Part shown: piece after piece, positions 1 through 5,585 of the stretch | Layout: each line of letters starts with the position of its first letter | Numbering within the stretch: position 1 is the first letter of the stretch | Translations under genes and position numbers: made by a program | From: JADKIH01 sp031367345 | Lineage (GTDB): Bacteria; Bacteroidota; Bacteroidia; AKYH767-A; 2013-40CM-41-45 | Assembly: GCA_031367345.1 (NCBI GenBank) | Contig: JANLPR010000179.1 | Location: 1-5,585, forward strand | Direction of reading: 5' to 3' | DNA: 5,585 nt | Notes under the pieces: model-generated | Told to the model about the DNA's origin: nothing | The model's database searches: none | Seen by the model: only the letters and a program-made list of their open reading frames with translations

Positions 1-130
1 AATGTATTTTAATACTGACTTGATAAACATCAGGCAAAGGTAAATGCAAACAACCATTCAATCCTAAACCCCAGTAGTACTACAAATCACTTTTCGTAAA
101 TCGTACAATTGAATAGCAATCATTTATCTC

Positions 131-223
131 TTTTCAACACCACATTTCTTGATAACTTCCTCTAAAAACACCTGCTTTTTAACACTTCAGGTGGAAATGG
201 CTGCAATGTGGGTTAAGTGAAAA
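131..223. repeat. Imperfect ~93-bp palindrome with nested hairpin
   Basis: The outer arms are TTTTCAACACCACATT (131-146) and AATGTGGGTTAAGTGAAAA (205-223). They pair over CCACATT/AATGTGG and again over AAC/GTT and TTTTCA/TGAAAA, with small bulges. A second pair of arms, CACCTG (169-174) and CAGGTG (188-193), is nested inside. The ends carry GTTAAGT (212-218, fits GTTRRRY) and TTTCAAC (132-138, one mismatch to RYYYAAC), which resembles an integron attC layout. The pairing is direct observation; the attC reading is inference. Confidence 0.5.
164..193 (-). terminator. Possible intrinsic terminator
   Basis: On the minus strand CACCTG and CAGGTG form a 6-bp stem around a 13-nt loop and are followed at once by TTTTT. 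The stem is short and the loop large, so it would be weak. It lies about 380 bp beyond the lipoprotein gene and could end its transcript. The same hairpin forms the inner part of the larger palindrome, so it may serve another role. Confidence 0.3.
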
Positions 224-389
224 TTCAAGATAAGGTTTGAATCACTTTACCCGTCACGAGACATTTCGTTGTAAACGATTGTTTCAATTTTTTCTACAAC
301 AAATAACTTAAAATTGGGGTGGTCATTCCAATTCCCGGACGGAATGGCGCTTAACAATTCTCTAATTTTAAAGCAGTTGTTCAATTTTC

Positions 390-476
390 GTTTAACGTTT
401 AGCCTTGCTGCCGGGCACGCTGTTCTATTGAATCGAAGATAGCATTTTCTTTGCCTTGTAGGAGGCGGTGTTATGC
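390..476. repeat. Imperfect ~87-bp palindrome, attC-like
   Basis: Four pairs of short arms are nested in order: TAAC 393-396 with GTTA 470-473, GCC 402-404 with GGC 464-466, GGCA 414-417 with TGCC 452-455, and CTAT 425-428 with ATAG 439-442, with similar spacing on both sides. The ends are GTTTAAC (390-396, exact RYYYAAC on plus, GTTRRRY on minus) and GTTATGC (470-476, one mismatch to GTTRRRY). Size and nested layout resemble integron attC sites. It lies 100 bp beyond the stop of the lipoprotein gene, the position an attC has in a gene cassette. Each pairing is short, so chance cannot be excluded. Confidence 0.4.
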
Positions 477-575
477 GTTCTCCAAATTTTACATTCGAAG
501 CATTGACCCTCAATATTTATACTTAATTTATTCAGTGGAATGTTGCTGCTTGAGTTTTCGTACATACATTTAATT

Positions 576-1088
576 TTATAGTGAAGGGTCCACAGTATAA
601 GATTGATCGCAACTTTTTGGAAGCCTACAAATTATTTCTCCAACCTTTTTTGCCCGATCTGTTCTCCAGCCGCCTGTAAAGTCCTGAGTAATTTTGCATT
701 TGACATACATTTCACATACATCGTTATTTATTTTATAATAGACTCCAATAACAGATTTCCATTCGTTTGCTCTCAAACCCCTTTTGCCAATTATTGCATA
801 AGTGTTTTTGTCAAGAAACTCTATAGTAAATCCTCCGCTTTCAATTGCTCCTGTGATAGCTCGAATTATCAGTGAGTCCACCGTTACATTTGTTTTTATA
901 TAATATTCAAGTCCCGTTTTTTTATTCCAGCCTTTATCAGTTGAAACATTTTTTGCTGCCACGATATTATTAAAGTCGTATCCTCGCGCAGTCTTGGGAA
1001 AGTCAGATAGTCGAGCTACTGAAAGACAACTTTGAATTAAAATTATTGCTAAGGGTATCAATAGTACAGTGATTCTCTTGTCAATCAT
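576..1088 (-). CDS. Hypothetical lipoprotein of unknown function
   Basis: I do not recognise this 170-residue protein. It begins with a short charged N-terminus (MIDKR), a hydrophobic stretch at 6-18 and the lipobox LIQSC, so Cys21 is probably lipidated and the protein anchored in the cell envelope. The rest looks like one small alpha/beta domain: helix-like VDSLIIRAITGAI at 70-82, then strand-like FTIEFL, TYAIIG, SVIGVYYKI and CEMYVKCKI. Four further cysteines (125, 131, 154, 160) sit in the C-terminal third and could form disulfides after export. The ATG at 1088 is chosen because it starts the signal peptide; no Shine-Dalgarno or TAnnTTTG element was seen before it. It is separated by about 340 bp of repeats from the operon upstream and followed by an attC-like palindrome, so it appears to be a stand-alone gene and may be mobile. 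That it is a real gene rests on the clean signal peptide and unbroken frame. Confidence 0.7.
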   Translation of the reverse strand: MIDKRITVLLIPLAIILIQSCLSVARLSDFPKTARGYDFNNIVAAKNVSTDKGWNKKTGLEYYIKTNVTVDSLIIRAITGAIESGGFTIEFLDKNTYAIIGKRGLRANEWKSVIGVYYKINNDVCEMYVKCKITQDFTGGWRTDRAKKVGEIICRLPKSCDQSYTVDPSL

Positions 1089-1170
1089 ATTTCATTGGTA
1101 TTTATTTCTTGCAATTCCTTTCATAGATAATATAGTACCAAGGGGAATAAAATTCTGAAAGTTTGACATC

Positions 1171-1194
1171 AGCGCTACCGCCATTGGTGACGCT
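1171..1194. other. Stem-loop between the lipoprotein gene and the operon
   Basis: AGCGCTACC (1171-1179) pairs with GGTGACGCT (1186-1194) around the loop GCCATT, with one C-A mismatch and one G-T pair. No T-run follows directly on either strand, so it is not a standard terminator. It lies about 80 bp upstream of the lipoprotein start and touches GCTTAAC (1192-1198). A role in ending operon read-through or in a leader is possible but not shown. Confidence 0.4.
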
Positions 1195-1198
1195 TAAC

Positions 1199-1427
1199 AT
1201 TCGTTTTGCGGTATGAAGTATGGAGGAGCTACTTATTTTTAGATGTGATTTTTTTACTTACTAATTACTACTCACCACTCACTAAGTAAAGCGAAATTCC
1301 GTTCGGCGAATGATGGCTTACACTTTATTTCTTACCTCCGCCTCTCTAAAAATTCCGCTTTGCGATGGTGAAATTTGAAAACTCAAAGCTTATTTTTTTT
1401 ACTCACCACTTACTACTTACTACTCAC
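1199..1427. repeat. Intergenic stretch of degenerate short repeats
   Basis: This gene-free stretch is built of two repeated modules. Module A is a T-run followed by four ACTYACY-type heptamers: T-run from 1249 with heptamers at 1256-1283, and T-run from 1393 with heptamers at 1401-1428. Module B is AAATTCCGTTCGGCGAATG at 1294-1312 and, more diverged, AAATTCCGCTTTGCGATGG at 1350-1368; a still weaker relative ATTCGTTTTGCGGTATG is at 1199-1215. The order is B-like, A, B, B, A, all direct. No promoter for the lipoprotein gene was found in it. Confidence 0.7.
1256..1283. repeat. Heptamer tract ACTYACY x4, second copy
   Basis: Steps of seven read ACTTACT, AATTACT, ACTCACC, ACTCACT after a run of seven T (1249-1255). 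It is the same motif and length as the tract at 1401-1428, with the variants in a different order, which suggests two related insertions or expansions. Confidence 0.75.
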
Positions 1428-1428
1428 T
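1401..1428. repeat. Heptamer tract ACTYACY x4 reaching the peptidase stop codon
   Basis: In steps of seven the plus strand reads ACTCACC, ACTTACT, ACTTACT, ACTCACT, preceded by a run of eight T. The last base of the final heptamer is the first base of TCA (1428-1430), the complement of the TGA stop of the M28 lipoprotein gene, so the repeat contributes to its end. Confidence 0.8.
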
Positions 1429-2411
1429 CAAGAGTGCGCCACCACAACCATCAACGTTTGCCCTACGGCTCTGAGTGTATTCGGATCTATCACTTCTAAA
1501 TTATCGTTGTGTGTGTGCCAGTGCTTCGCAAAGCCAGTTCGTGAACCCGGATTACTGTGTATAATATCGATCGACGGAATTCCAATGTTGTTCACATACA
1601 CGTGATCATCTGTTACCCATCCGCCTTCTTGATTTAAAAAATAATTCGCGTAACCAATTCCCGCCGCTGCCTTCCAAACTTTTTCTACCACTGCTCCCGC
1701 TTTTTCATACGACAACCCTTCTATTCTGAATTGCGCATTCTTTGCTCCTACCATATCCAACAAAATTCCGAATTCAGCTGAATAGTTTTTTACATGTAAA
1801 TTTTTTGCCCAATACTGTGTGCCTAATGCATAGCTGTCTTCCGACTCCGGACCGCCACCTTCTTTTCCCCAGTCTTCAGCATCAAAAAAAGCGAGGTCTA
1901 TTCCAATTGATGGTTTGTTTTTACTATACACCCGAGCCATCTCCATCAACACCGCCACTCCACTAGCTCCATCATCGGCTGCTAACGATGGCTTGTCTTT
2001 ATCTACCACATCCTGATCTGCCCATGGGCGTGTATCCCAATGGGCAAAAAGCAAAACTCTTGTTTTAAGCTCCGGATTAAATGATGAAATAATATTTCTG
2101 AATTTTAATTTTGTTCCATCATAAGCCGTTACGATTCCCTTCTGAACAATTACTGTATCGGCCCATTGCTTCATCTGTGCTATGAGATAATCTCCACAAG
2201 CTACATGTGCTGCTGTATTCGGGACGCGCGGACCAAAATCAATTTGCGCTTTTACAAACGCATAAGCCGAATCGGCATTAAACTCCGGTACACTTACTGT
2301 TGGCGCCACAACAATTTCTTTTTTGTTGCCCGCATCATCTGATGTCGAATTGTTTTTACATGAAAAAATTACGAAAGAAATTACTGAAAGTGAGAAAAGA
2401 ATTTTATTCAT
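1428..2411 (-). CDS. M28-family lipoprotein, glutaminyl-peptide cyclotransferase-like
   Basis: Probably an exported zinc enzyme, either a type II glutaminyl cyclase (forms N-terminal pyroglutamate) or a related M28 aminopeptidase. The 327-residue product starts with a signal peptide and lipobox VIFSC, giving lipidated Cys18. Metal and catalytic candidates in order: AHWDTR (His124, Asp126), AADDGASG (Asp146/147), FFDAED (Glu179, Asp180), LLDMVGA (Asp219), TDDH (Asp268/269) and HWHTHND (Trp298, His299). The order and spacing of the last four, with SYALGTQYWA and IGIPSIDII, parallel animal glutaminyl cyclase more than a classical aminopeptidase. Two differences from the human enzyme are visible: Asp at the second acidic position after FFDA where human has Glu202, and Asp282 where human has His319. 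The ATG at 2411 was preferred to a GTG at 2435 because it places a normal short signal peptide first. The TGA stop is partly made by a heptamer repeat tract, so the last residues may be altered. It is last in the likely tdh-cysS operon. Confidence 0.85.
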   Translation of the reverse strand: MNKILFSLSVISFVIFSCKNNSTSDDAGNKKEIVVAPTVSVPEFNADSAYAFVKAQIDFGPRVPNTAAHVACGDYLIAQMKQWADTVIVQKGIVTAYDGTKLKFRNIISSFNPELKTRVLLFAHWDTRPWADQDVVDKDKPSLAADDGASGVAVLMEMARVYSKNKPSIGIDLAFFDAEDWGKEGGGPESEDSYALGTQYWAKNLHVKNYSAEFGILLDMVGAKNAQFRIEGLSYEKAGAVVEKVWKAAAGIGYANYFLNQEGGWVTDDHVYVNNIGIPSIDIIHSNPGSRTGFAKHWHTHNDNLEVIDPNTLRAVGQTLMVVVAHS

Positions 2412-2445
2412 CAGATTGGCTTGTTGATTTATCACTAAAAGTAAA

Positions 2446-3921
2446 TTACTCTTTCACCCACGATGTTCCTTCTTTTTCATCTTTGATCTTAAAACCTAAA
2501 GCAGCCAACTCATCGCGAATCTTGTCTGATGTTGCAAAATCTTTGTTCGCTTTTGCCGAACTCCTAACACCAAGAATCATTTGCATCAATCCTTCTAAGC
2601 CATTATCGCCCACTGCATTTTCTTCTTTAAGTCCTAAAATATTTTCGATGAAAATCGGAAAGAATTTTTGCAACTCTTCCAAATCAAATTTTGAGATCGT
2701 TTCTATTCCTGCATGAACTGAATTAATAATACGAACTGCTTCAAACAATGCTGCTATTACCATAGCAGAATTCATATCGTCATTCATCGCTGAATAACAT
2801 GCTTGCTTTACTGCAGCAATATCGGAGGTGGACTTCTCTTCGGTTTTCAGTTTATTCAATAACGCTTTTGCATTGAATAATTTTTTCATGCCCTTCTCTG
2901 CGGCTTTTAATCCTTCATTGCTAAAATCGAGCGTGCTTCTATAGTGTGCTTGAAGAACAAAAAACCGAATTGTCATTGGTGAATAAGCCTGATCTAATAA
3001 CTTATGTGTGCCGTTAAAAAATTCGTCGAGATTAATAAAATTGCCGAGCGACTTACCCATCTTCTGACCATTGATCGTAATCATATTGTTATGCAACCAA
3101 TATTTAACTGGTGCTTTTCCGGTGGCCCCTACACTCTGTGCAATTTCACATTCATGATGAGGAAACAAAAGATCCATTCCTCCGCCGTGTATGTCGAACG
3201 TTTCACCTAGATATTTAGCACTCATTGCCGAACATTCTATATGCCATCCCGGAAAGCCTTCGCTCCATGGTGAGGGCCAACGCATAATATGTTCAGGCGA
3301 TGCTTTTTTCCACAAAGCGAAATCTACAAGGTTTCTTTTTTCCGATTGCCCTTCCAATTCTCTCCGCTCTTCGCCGGCACCTGCAAGTAATTCTTCTACC
3401 ACGCGACCGGAAAGTTTTCCGTAGTGATGCGTTGAATTATATTTTAACACATCAAAATATACTGATCCATTCGATTCATAAGCAAAACCATTTTCGATGA
3501 TCGACTTGATCATTGCTATTTGTTCTATGATATGGCCGGAGGCATACGGTTCAATGCTCGGTTGCAATACATTTAATTTATCAACTGCTTCGTGATAAGC
3601 GTTCGTATATAACTGAGCAATTTCCATTGGCTCCAGTTTTTCTATACGCGCCTTCCGAGCTATTTTATCTTCTCCTTCATCAGCATCATTTTCTAAATGA
3701 CCTACGTCGGTAATATTCCGAACATAACGAACACGATAACCGAGATGCTGTAAATATCGATTTAGAATATCGAATACAATTGCAGGACGACTATGACCTA
3801 AATGTGGAGGACCATATACAGTAGGTCCGCAGAGATAAAGTCCGACGAAACCGGGAACAATCGATTCGAATTTTTCTTTTTTACGAGAAATTGAATTATA
3901 GAGGAAAAGTTCTTTTGACAC
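2446..3921 (-). CDS. cysS: Cysteinyl-tRNA synthetase (class Ia)
   Basis: Cytosolic enzyme that activates cysteine with ATP and loads it on tRNA-Cys; essential for translation. The 491-residue protein is full length for the family. Visible landmarks: the CGPTVYGPPHLGH block with zinc ligand Cys31 and the HIGH-type motif HLGH at 40-43; the YVRNITDVG segment (66-74); the WHIECSAMS block with zinc ligand Cys230; FPHHECEIAQS with His255 and Glu259 completing the zinc site; and the KMSKS-type loop as KMGKS at 287-291, followed by LGNF. The end (DFATSDKIRDELAALGFKIKD, then GTSW near the C-terminus) is the usual anticodon-binding tail. The start is GTG at 3921, chosen because the N-terminal strand (residues 4-8) and the ISRKKEKFE stretch match the expected beginning and no in-frame ATG lies close. 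It begins 23 bp after tdh stops and ends 34 bp before the peptidase ATG, without a clear promoter or terminator in either gap, so it is probably co-transcribed. Confidence 0.97.
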   Translation of the reverse strand: MSKELFLYNSISRKKEKFESIVPGFVGLYLCGPTVYGPPHLGHSRPAIVFDILNRYLQHLGYRVRYVRNITDVGHLENDADEGEDKIARKARIEKLEPMEIAQLYTNAYHEAVDKLNVLQPSIEPYASGHIIEQIAMIKSIIENGFAYESNGSVYFDVLKYNSTHHYGKLSGRVVEELLAGAGEERRELEGQSEKRNLVDFALWKKASPEHIMRWPSPWSEGFPGWHIECSAMSAKYLGETFDIHGGGMDLLFPHHECEIAQSVGATGKAPVKYWLHNNMITINGQKMGKSLGNFINLDEFFNGTHKLLDQAYSPMTIRFFVLQAHYRSTLDFSNEGLKAAEKGMKKLFNAKALLNKLKTEEKSTSDIAAVKQACYSAMNDDMNSAMVIAALFEAVRIINSVHAGIETISKFDLEELQKFFPIFIENILGLKEENAVGDNGLEGLMQMILGVRSSAKANKDFATSDKIRDELAALGFKIKDEKEGTSWVKE

Positions 3922-3944
3922 TACTTAAAAATTATTGGTGGTGA

Positions 3945-4898
3945 TTAATGAGCCTGAGCCATTGCTTGAATATGACTGAGCATATCTTCTGTCATACTCG
4001 CTAAAGTGAATTCAGGTTTCCAATTCCAGTCGTTTCGAGCGGCTGAATCGTCGATGCTATTTGGCCATGAATCGGCATACTGCTGACGCACATCGGGACG
4101 ATATGTAATTTTGAAGTCGGGAATATGCTTTTTAATTTCTTCTGCAAGCTGTTTAGGTGTAAAGCTAAATGCTGCAACATTGTAGGAAGAACGAATTTTT
4201 ACTTGATCAGCAGGAGCATCCATTAAGCCGATCGTTGCTTTCAACGCATCGTGCATATACATCATTGGAAGTTCGGTATTCTCTGAGAGAAAACATTCGT
4301 AACTCTTAGTACGTAATGCTTCATGAAAAATATGGACGGCATAATCTGTTGTACCTCCGCCCGGTTCTGCTGCATAGCCTATAAGTCCTGGATATCGAAT
4401 GGATCTTACATCGACATTAAATTTTTCGAAATAATACTCACACCAACGTTCGCCCGCCAATTTGCTGATACCATAAACTGTTGATGGTTCTGTTACAGTA
4501 AACTGAGGTGTATTTTTTGATGGAGTGTTTGGCCCGAAAACGGCGATAGAACTAGGCCAAAAAAGTTTGAATTTTTCTTCGCGGGCTAGCTCAAGAGTAC
4601 CGAGAAGTCCTTCCATATTTAATCGCCATGCCGATTTAATCTTTTGTTCGGCGGTGGCGCTAAGAAGAGCTGCCAGTAGATACACTTGTTTCACATTGTG
4701 CTTGCGGATAATTTCGGCCACTTGCACAAAATCGAGCACGTCTAACTGATAAAAAGGGCCTTTATGTAAAAGATCGTTATCCGGCATTTTGATGTCGGTC
4801 GCGATTACATTTTGGTCGCCATAAATTCGACGTAGTTCGTCGACCAATTCCGACCCAATTTGCCCCTTTGCCCCGATTACTAAAATTGTCTCTTTCAT
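3945..4898 (-). CDS. tdh: L-threonine 3-dehydrogenase, short-chain (SDR) type
   Basis: Predicted cytosolic NAD-dependent enzyme that oxidises L-threonine to 2-amino-3-ketobutyrate, the first step of threonine breakdown to glycine and acetyl-CoA. The 317-residue protein has the extended-SDR layout: Rossmann glycine motif GAKGQIG at residues 9-15, Asp35 at the end of the second strand (fits NAD rather than NADP), PSS at 115-117, and the catalytic YGISK with Tyr142 and Lys146. The segments GGGTTDYA (180-187) and LPMMYMHDALKA (210-221) are the ones I recognise from SDR-type threonine dehydrogenases, which separate them from sugar epimerases. I chose the ATG at 4898 because the seven extra residues of an upstream start at 4919 precede the glycine strand unusually far and would overlap the promoter-like element. 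A GGAG lies only 2 nt before this ATG, too close for a normal ribosome site. It is the first gene of a likely operon, with cysS 23 bp downstream. A generic NAD-dependent epimerase is the alternative call. Confidence 0.9.
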   Translation of the reverse strand: MKETILVIGAKGQIGSELVDELRRIYGDQNVIATDIKMPDNDLLHKGPFYQLDVLDFVQVAEIIRKHNVKQVYLLAALLSATAEQKIKSAWRLNMEGLLGTLELAREEKFKLFWPSSIAVFGPNTPSKNTPQFTVTEPSTVYGISKLAGERWCEYYFEKFNVDVRSIRYPGLIGYAAEPGGGTTDYAVHIFHEALRTKSYECFLSENTELPMMYMHDALKATIGLMDAPADQVKIRSSYNVAAFSFTPKQLAEEIKKHIPDFKITYRPDVRQQYADSWPNSIDDSAARNDWNWKPEFTLASMTEDMLSHIQAMAQAH

Positions 4899-4916
4899 TG
4901 CTCCACGTTTGCGGGA

Positions 4917-4924
4917 CAAATGTA
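4917..4924 (-). promoter_or_regulatory. Bacteroidota-type -7 promoter element before tdh
   Basis: On the minus strand this reads TACATTTG, an exact match to the TAnnTTTG -7 consensus of the Bacteroidota primary sigma factor. It ends 18 bp before the chosen tdh ATG, so a transcript starting a few bases downstream would have a leader of only about 10-14 nt. No TTTG was seen at the expected -33 spacing, where the sequence is AT-rich instead, so the match is partial. It lies directly beside the repeat region and would drive the tdh-cysS-peptidase unit. Confidence 0.45.
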
Positions 4925-4955
4925 GTAGAAATTTTTTATTTGGGGATTGAAGGGG

Positions 4956-5021
4956 GAATCGAGAGTCGAAGATGGTAATTCGAGAATCGAGAGTCGAAGA
5001 TCGTAATTCGAGAATCGATGG
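4956..5021. repeat. 28-bp tandem repeat (4 x 7 bp), 2.3 copies
   Basis: Copies start at 4956, 4984 and 5012 (partial). Read in sevens each is GAATCGA, GAGTCGA, AGATSGT, AATTCGA, with a single difference between the two full copies (G4974 versus C5002). The block is close to the reverse complement of the heptamer tract at 5170-5217, so it forms the inverted left flank of the array that follows. Confidence 0.85.
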
Positions 5022-5028
5022 ATAGGAA

Positions 5029-5585
5029 TTGCACAGGATAACCTACAGAAGTCATTTGCTTCTGTGGATGATTTAATTCCCGCAGAAGCCGCAGATGATC
5101 GCAGATATATTGGGACTTGAATGACTCGAAAACCAGTTTTACGAATAACTATTCTCGAGAGTCTTCCTACCATCGATTCTCGATCTTCGATCTTCGAATT
5201 ACCATCTCCTACTCTCGACCTTTTTTGCACAAGATAACCTACAGAAGTCCTTTGCTTATGTGGGTGATTTAATTCCCGCAGAAGCCGCAGATGATCGCAG
5301 AAATATTTGGACCTAAATGCCTCGAAAACCAATTTTACGAATAACAATTCTCGAGAGTCTTCCTACCATCGATTCTCGATCTTCGAATTACCATCTCCTA
5401 CTCTCGACCTTTTTTTGCACAAGATAACCTACAGAAGTCATTTGCTTCTGTGGATGATTTGATTCCCGCAGAAGCCGCAGATGATCGCAGATATATTTAT
5501 AATTGATAGACTCGAAAAACATTTTTACAACTAATTATTCTCGAGAGTCTTCCTACCATCGAATCTCGATTCTCAATCTTCGAAT
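5029..5585. repeat. Tandem array of a 190-196 bp unit, three copies, last one cut by the window
   Basis: Copies start with TTGCAC at 5029, 5225 and 5415, giving periods of 196 and 190 bp. Each holds a core of about 120 bp and then a heptamer-phased tract (TACCATC, GATTCTC, GATCTTC, GAATTAC, CATCTCC, TACTCTC, GACCTTT). The core carries a hairpin, ACAGAAG with CTTCTGT (5045-5065 in copy 1), and three CGCAGA motifs at 5081, 5090 and 5100. Neither period is a multiple of three, so the array is not coding. CGCAGA-rich intergenic repeats are, from memory, common in Bacteroidota. No gene is present from 4925 to the window end. Confidence 0.9.

Larger units (their letters stand above)
1..575. other. 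AT-rich stretch without a convincing gene
   Basis: No coding region here can be supported. The longest frame (513-247 minus, 88 codons) needs a TTG start, has no ribosome site or recognisable domain, and its first half is a translation of the palindrome at 390-476. What the stretch does contain are two long imperfect palindromes (131-223 and 390-476), a hairpin with a T-run (164-193) and a 10-bp perfect palindrome GTAGTACTAC at 74-83. Nothing was recognised in bases 1-73 or 477-575. Confidence 0.6.

Noticed and set aside
247..513. 88-codon open frame on the minus strand
   Set aside because: It needs a TTG start, has no ribosome site or signal, and its first half translates the palindrome at 390-476. 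It is probably non-coding, although a very small gene in its second half cannot be excluded.
1100..1140. Promoter for the small lipoprotein gene
   Set aside because: TATCTATG on the minus strand only partly fits TAnnTTTG and the nearest TTG is at the wrong distance.
2300..3500. Plus-strand open frames of 66-138 codons
   Set aside because: They are shadows of cysS and the peptidase gene on the opposite strand, whose motifs are unmistakable.
4895..5347. 150-codon open frame on the minus strand, overlapping the tdh start
   Set aside because: It runs through the tandem array, whose 196- and 190-bp periods are not multiples of three, so equivalent repeat positions are read in different frames. 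The composition is that of the repeats, not of a protein.
5029..5585. CRISPR array
   Set aside because: The units are 190-196 bp with nearly the same sequence throughout; there are no short repeats separated by unique spacers and no cas gene.

Overview
The window looks like chromosomal DNA of a Bacteroidota bacterium (inferred). The support is the three confident proteins, which read like Bacteroidota family members (a short-chain L-threonine 3-dehydrogenase, a cysteinyl-tRNA synthetase with KMGKS instead of KMSKS, and a glutaminyl-cyclase-like M28 lipoprotein), the near absence of good Shine-Dalgarno sequences, and a TAnnTTTG promoter element in front of the first gene. All supported genes are on the minus strand, so the biological order runs from high to low coordinates.

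From 5585 down to about 4925 there is no gene. This stretch holds a tandem array of a 190-196 bp unit (three copies, the last cut by the window edge). Each unit is a core of about 120 bp followed by a tract of 7-bp repeats. To the left of copy 1 lies a 28-bp (4 x 7) tandem repeat that is an inverted version of the same tract.

From 4898 to 1428 three genes are packed with gaps of 23 and 34 bp, probably one operon: tdh (threonine to 2-amino-3-ketobutyrate), cysS (charging of tRNA-Cys), and an exported M28/glutaminyl cyclase-like lipoprotein. Their products are not in one obvious pathway, so the grouping looks like a housekeeping transcription unit rather than a system.

From 1427 down to 1 the DNA turns AT-rich and gene-poor. 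It holds a second, different family of heptamer repeats (ACTYACY) that runs into the stop codon of the peptidase gene, a stem-loop, one small lipoprotein gene of unknown function (1088-576), and two imperfect palindromes of about 90 bp (390-476 and 131-223) whose ends resemble the RYYYAAC/GTTRRRY core sites of integron attC sites. A speculative reading is that the small lipoprotein gene sits in a mobile-cassette-like segment. No integrase is in view. No RNA gene, CRISPR array, transposase or phage gene was seen.
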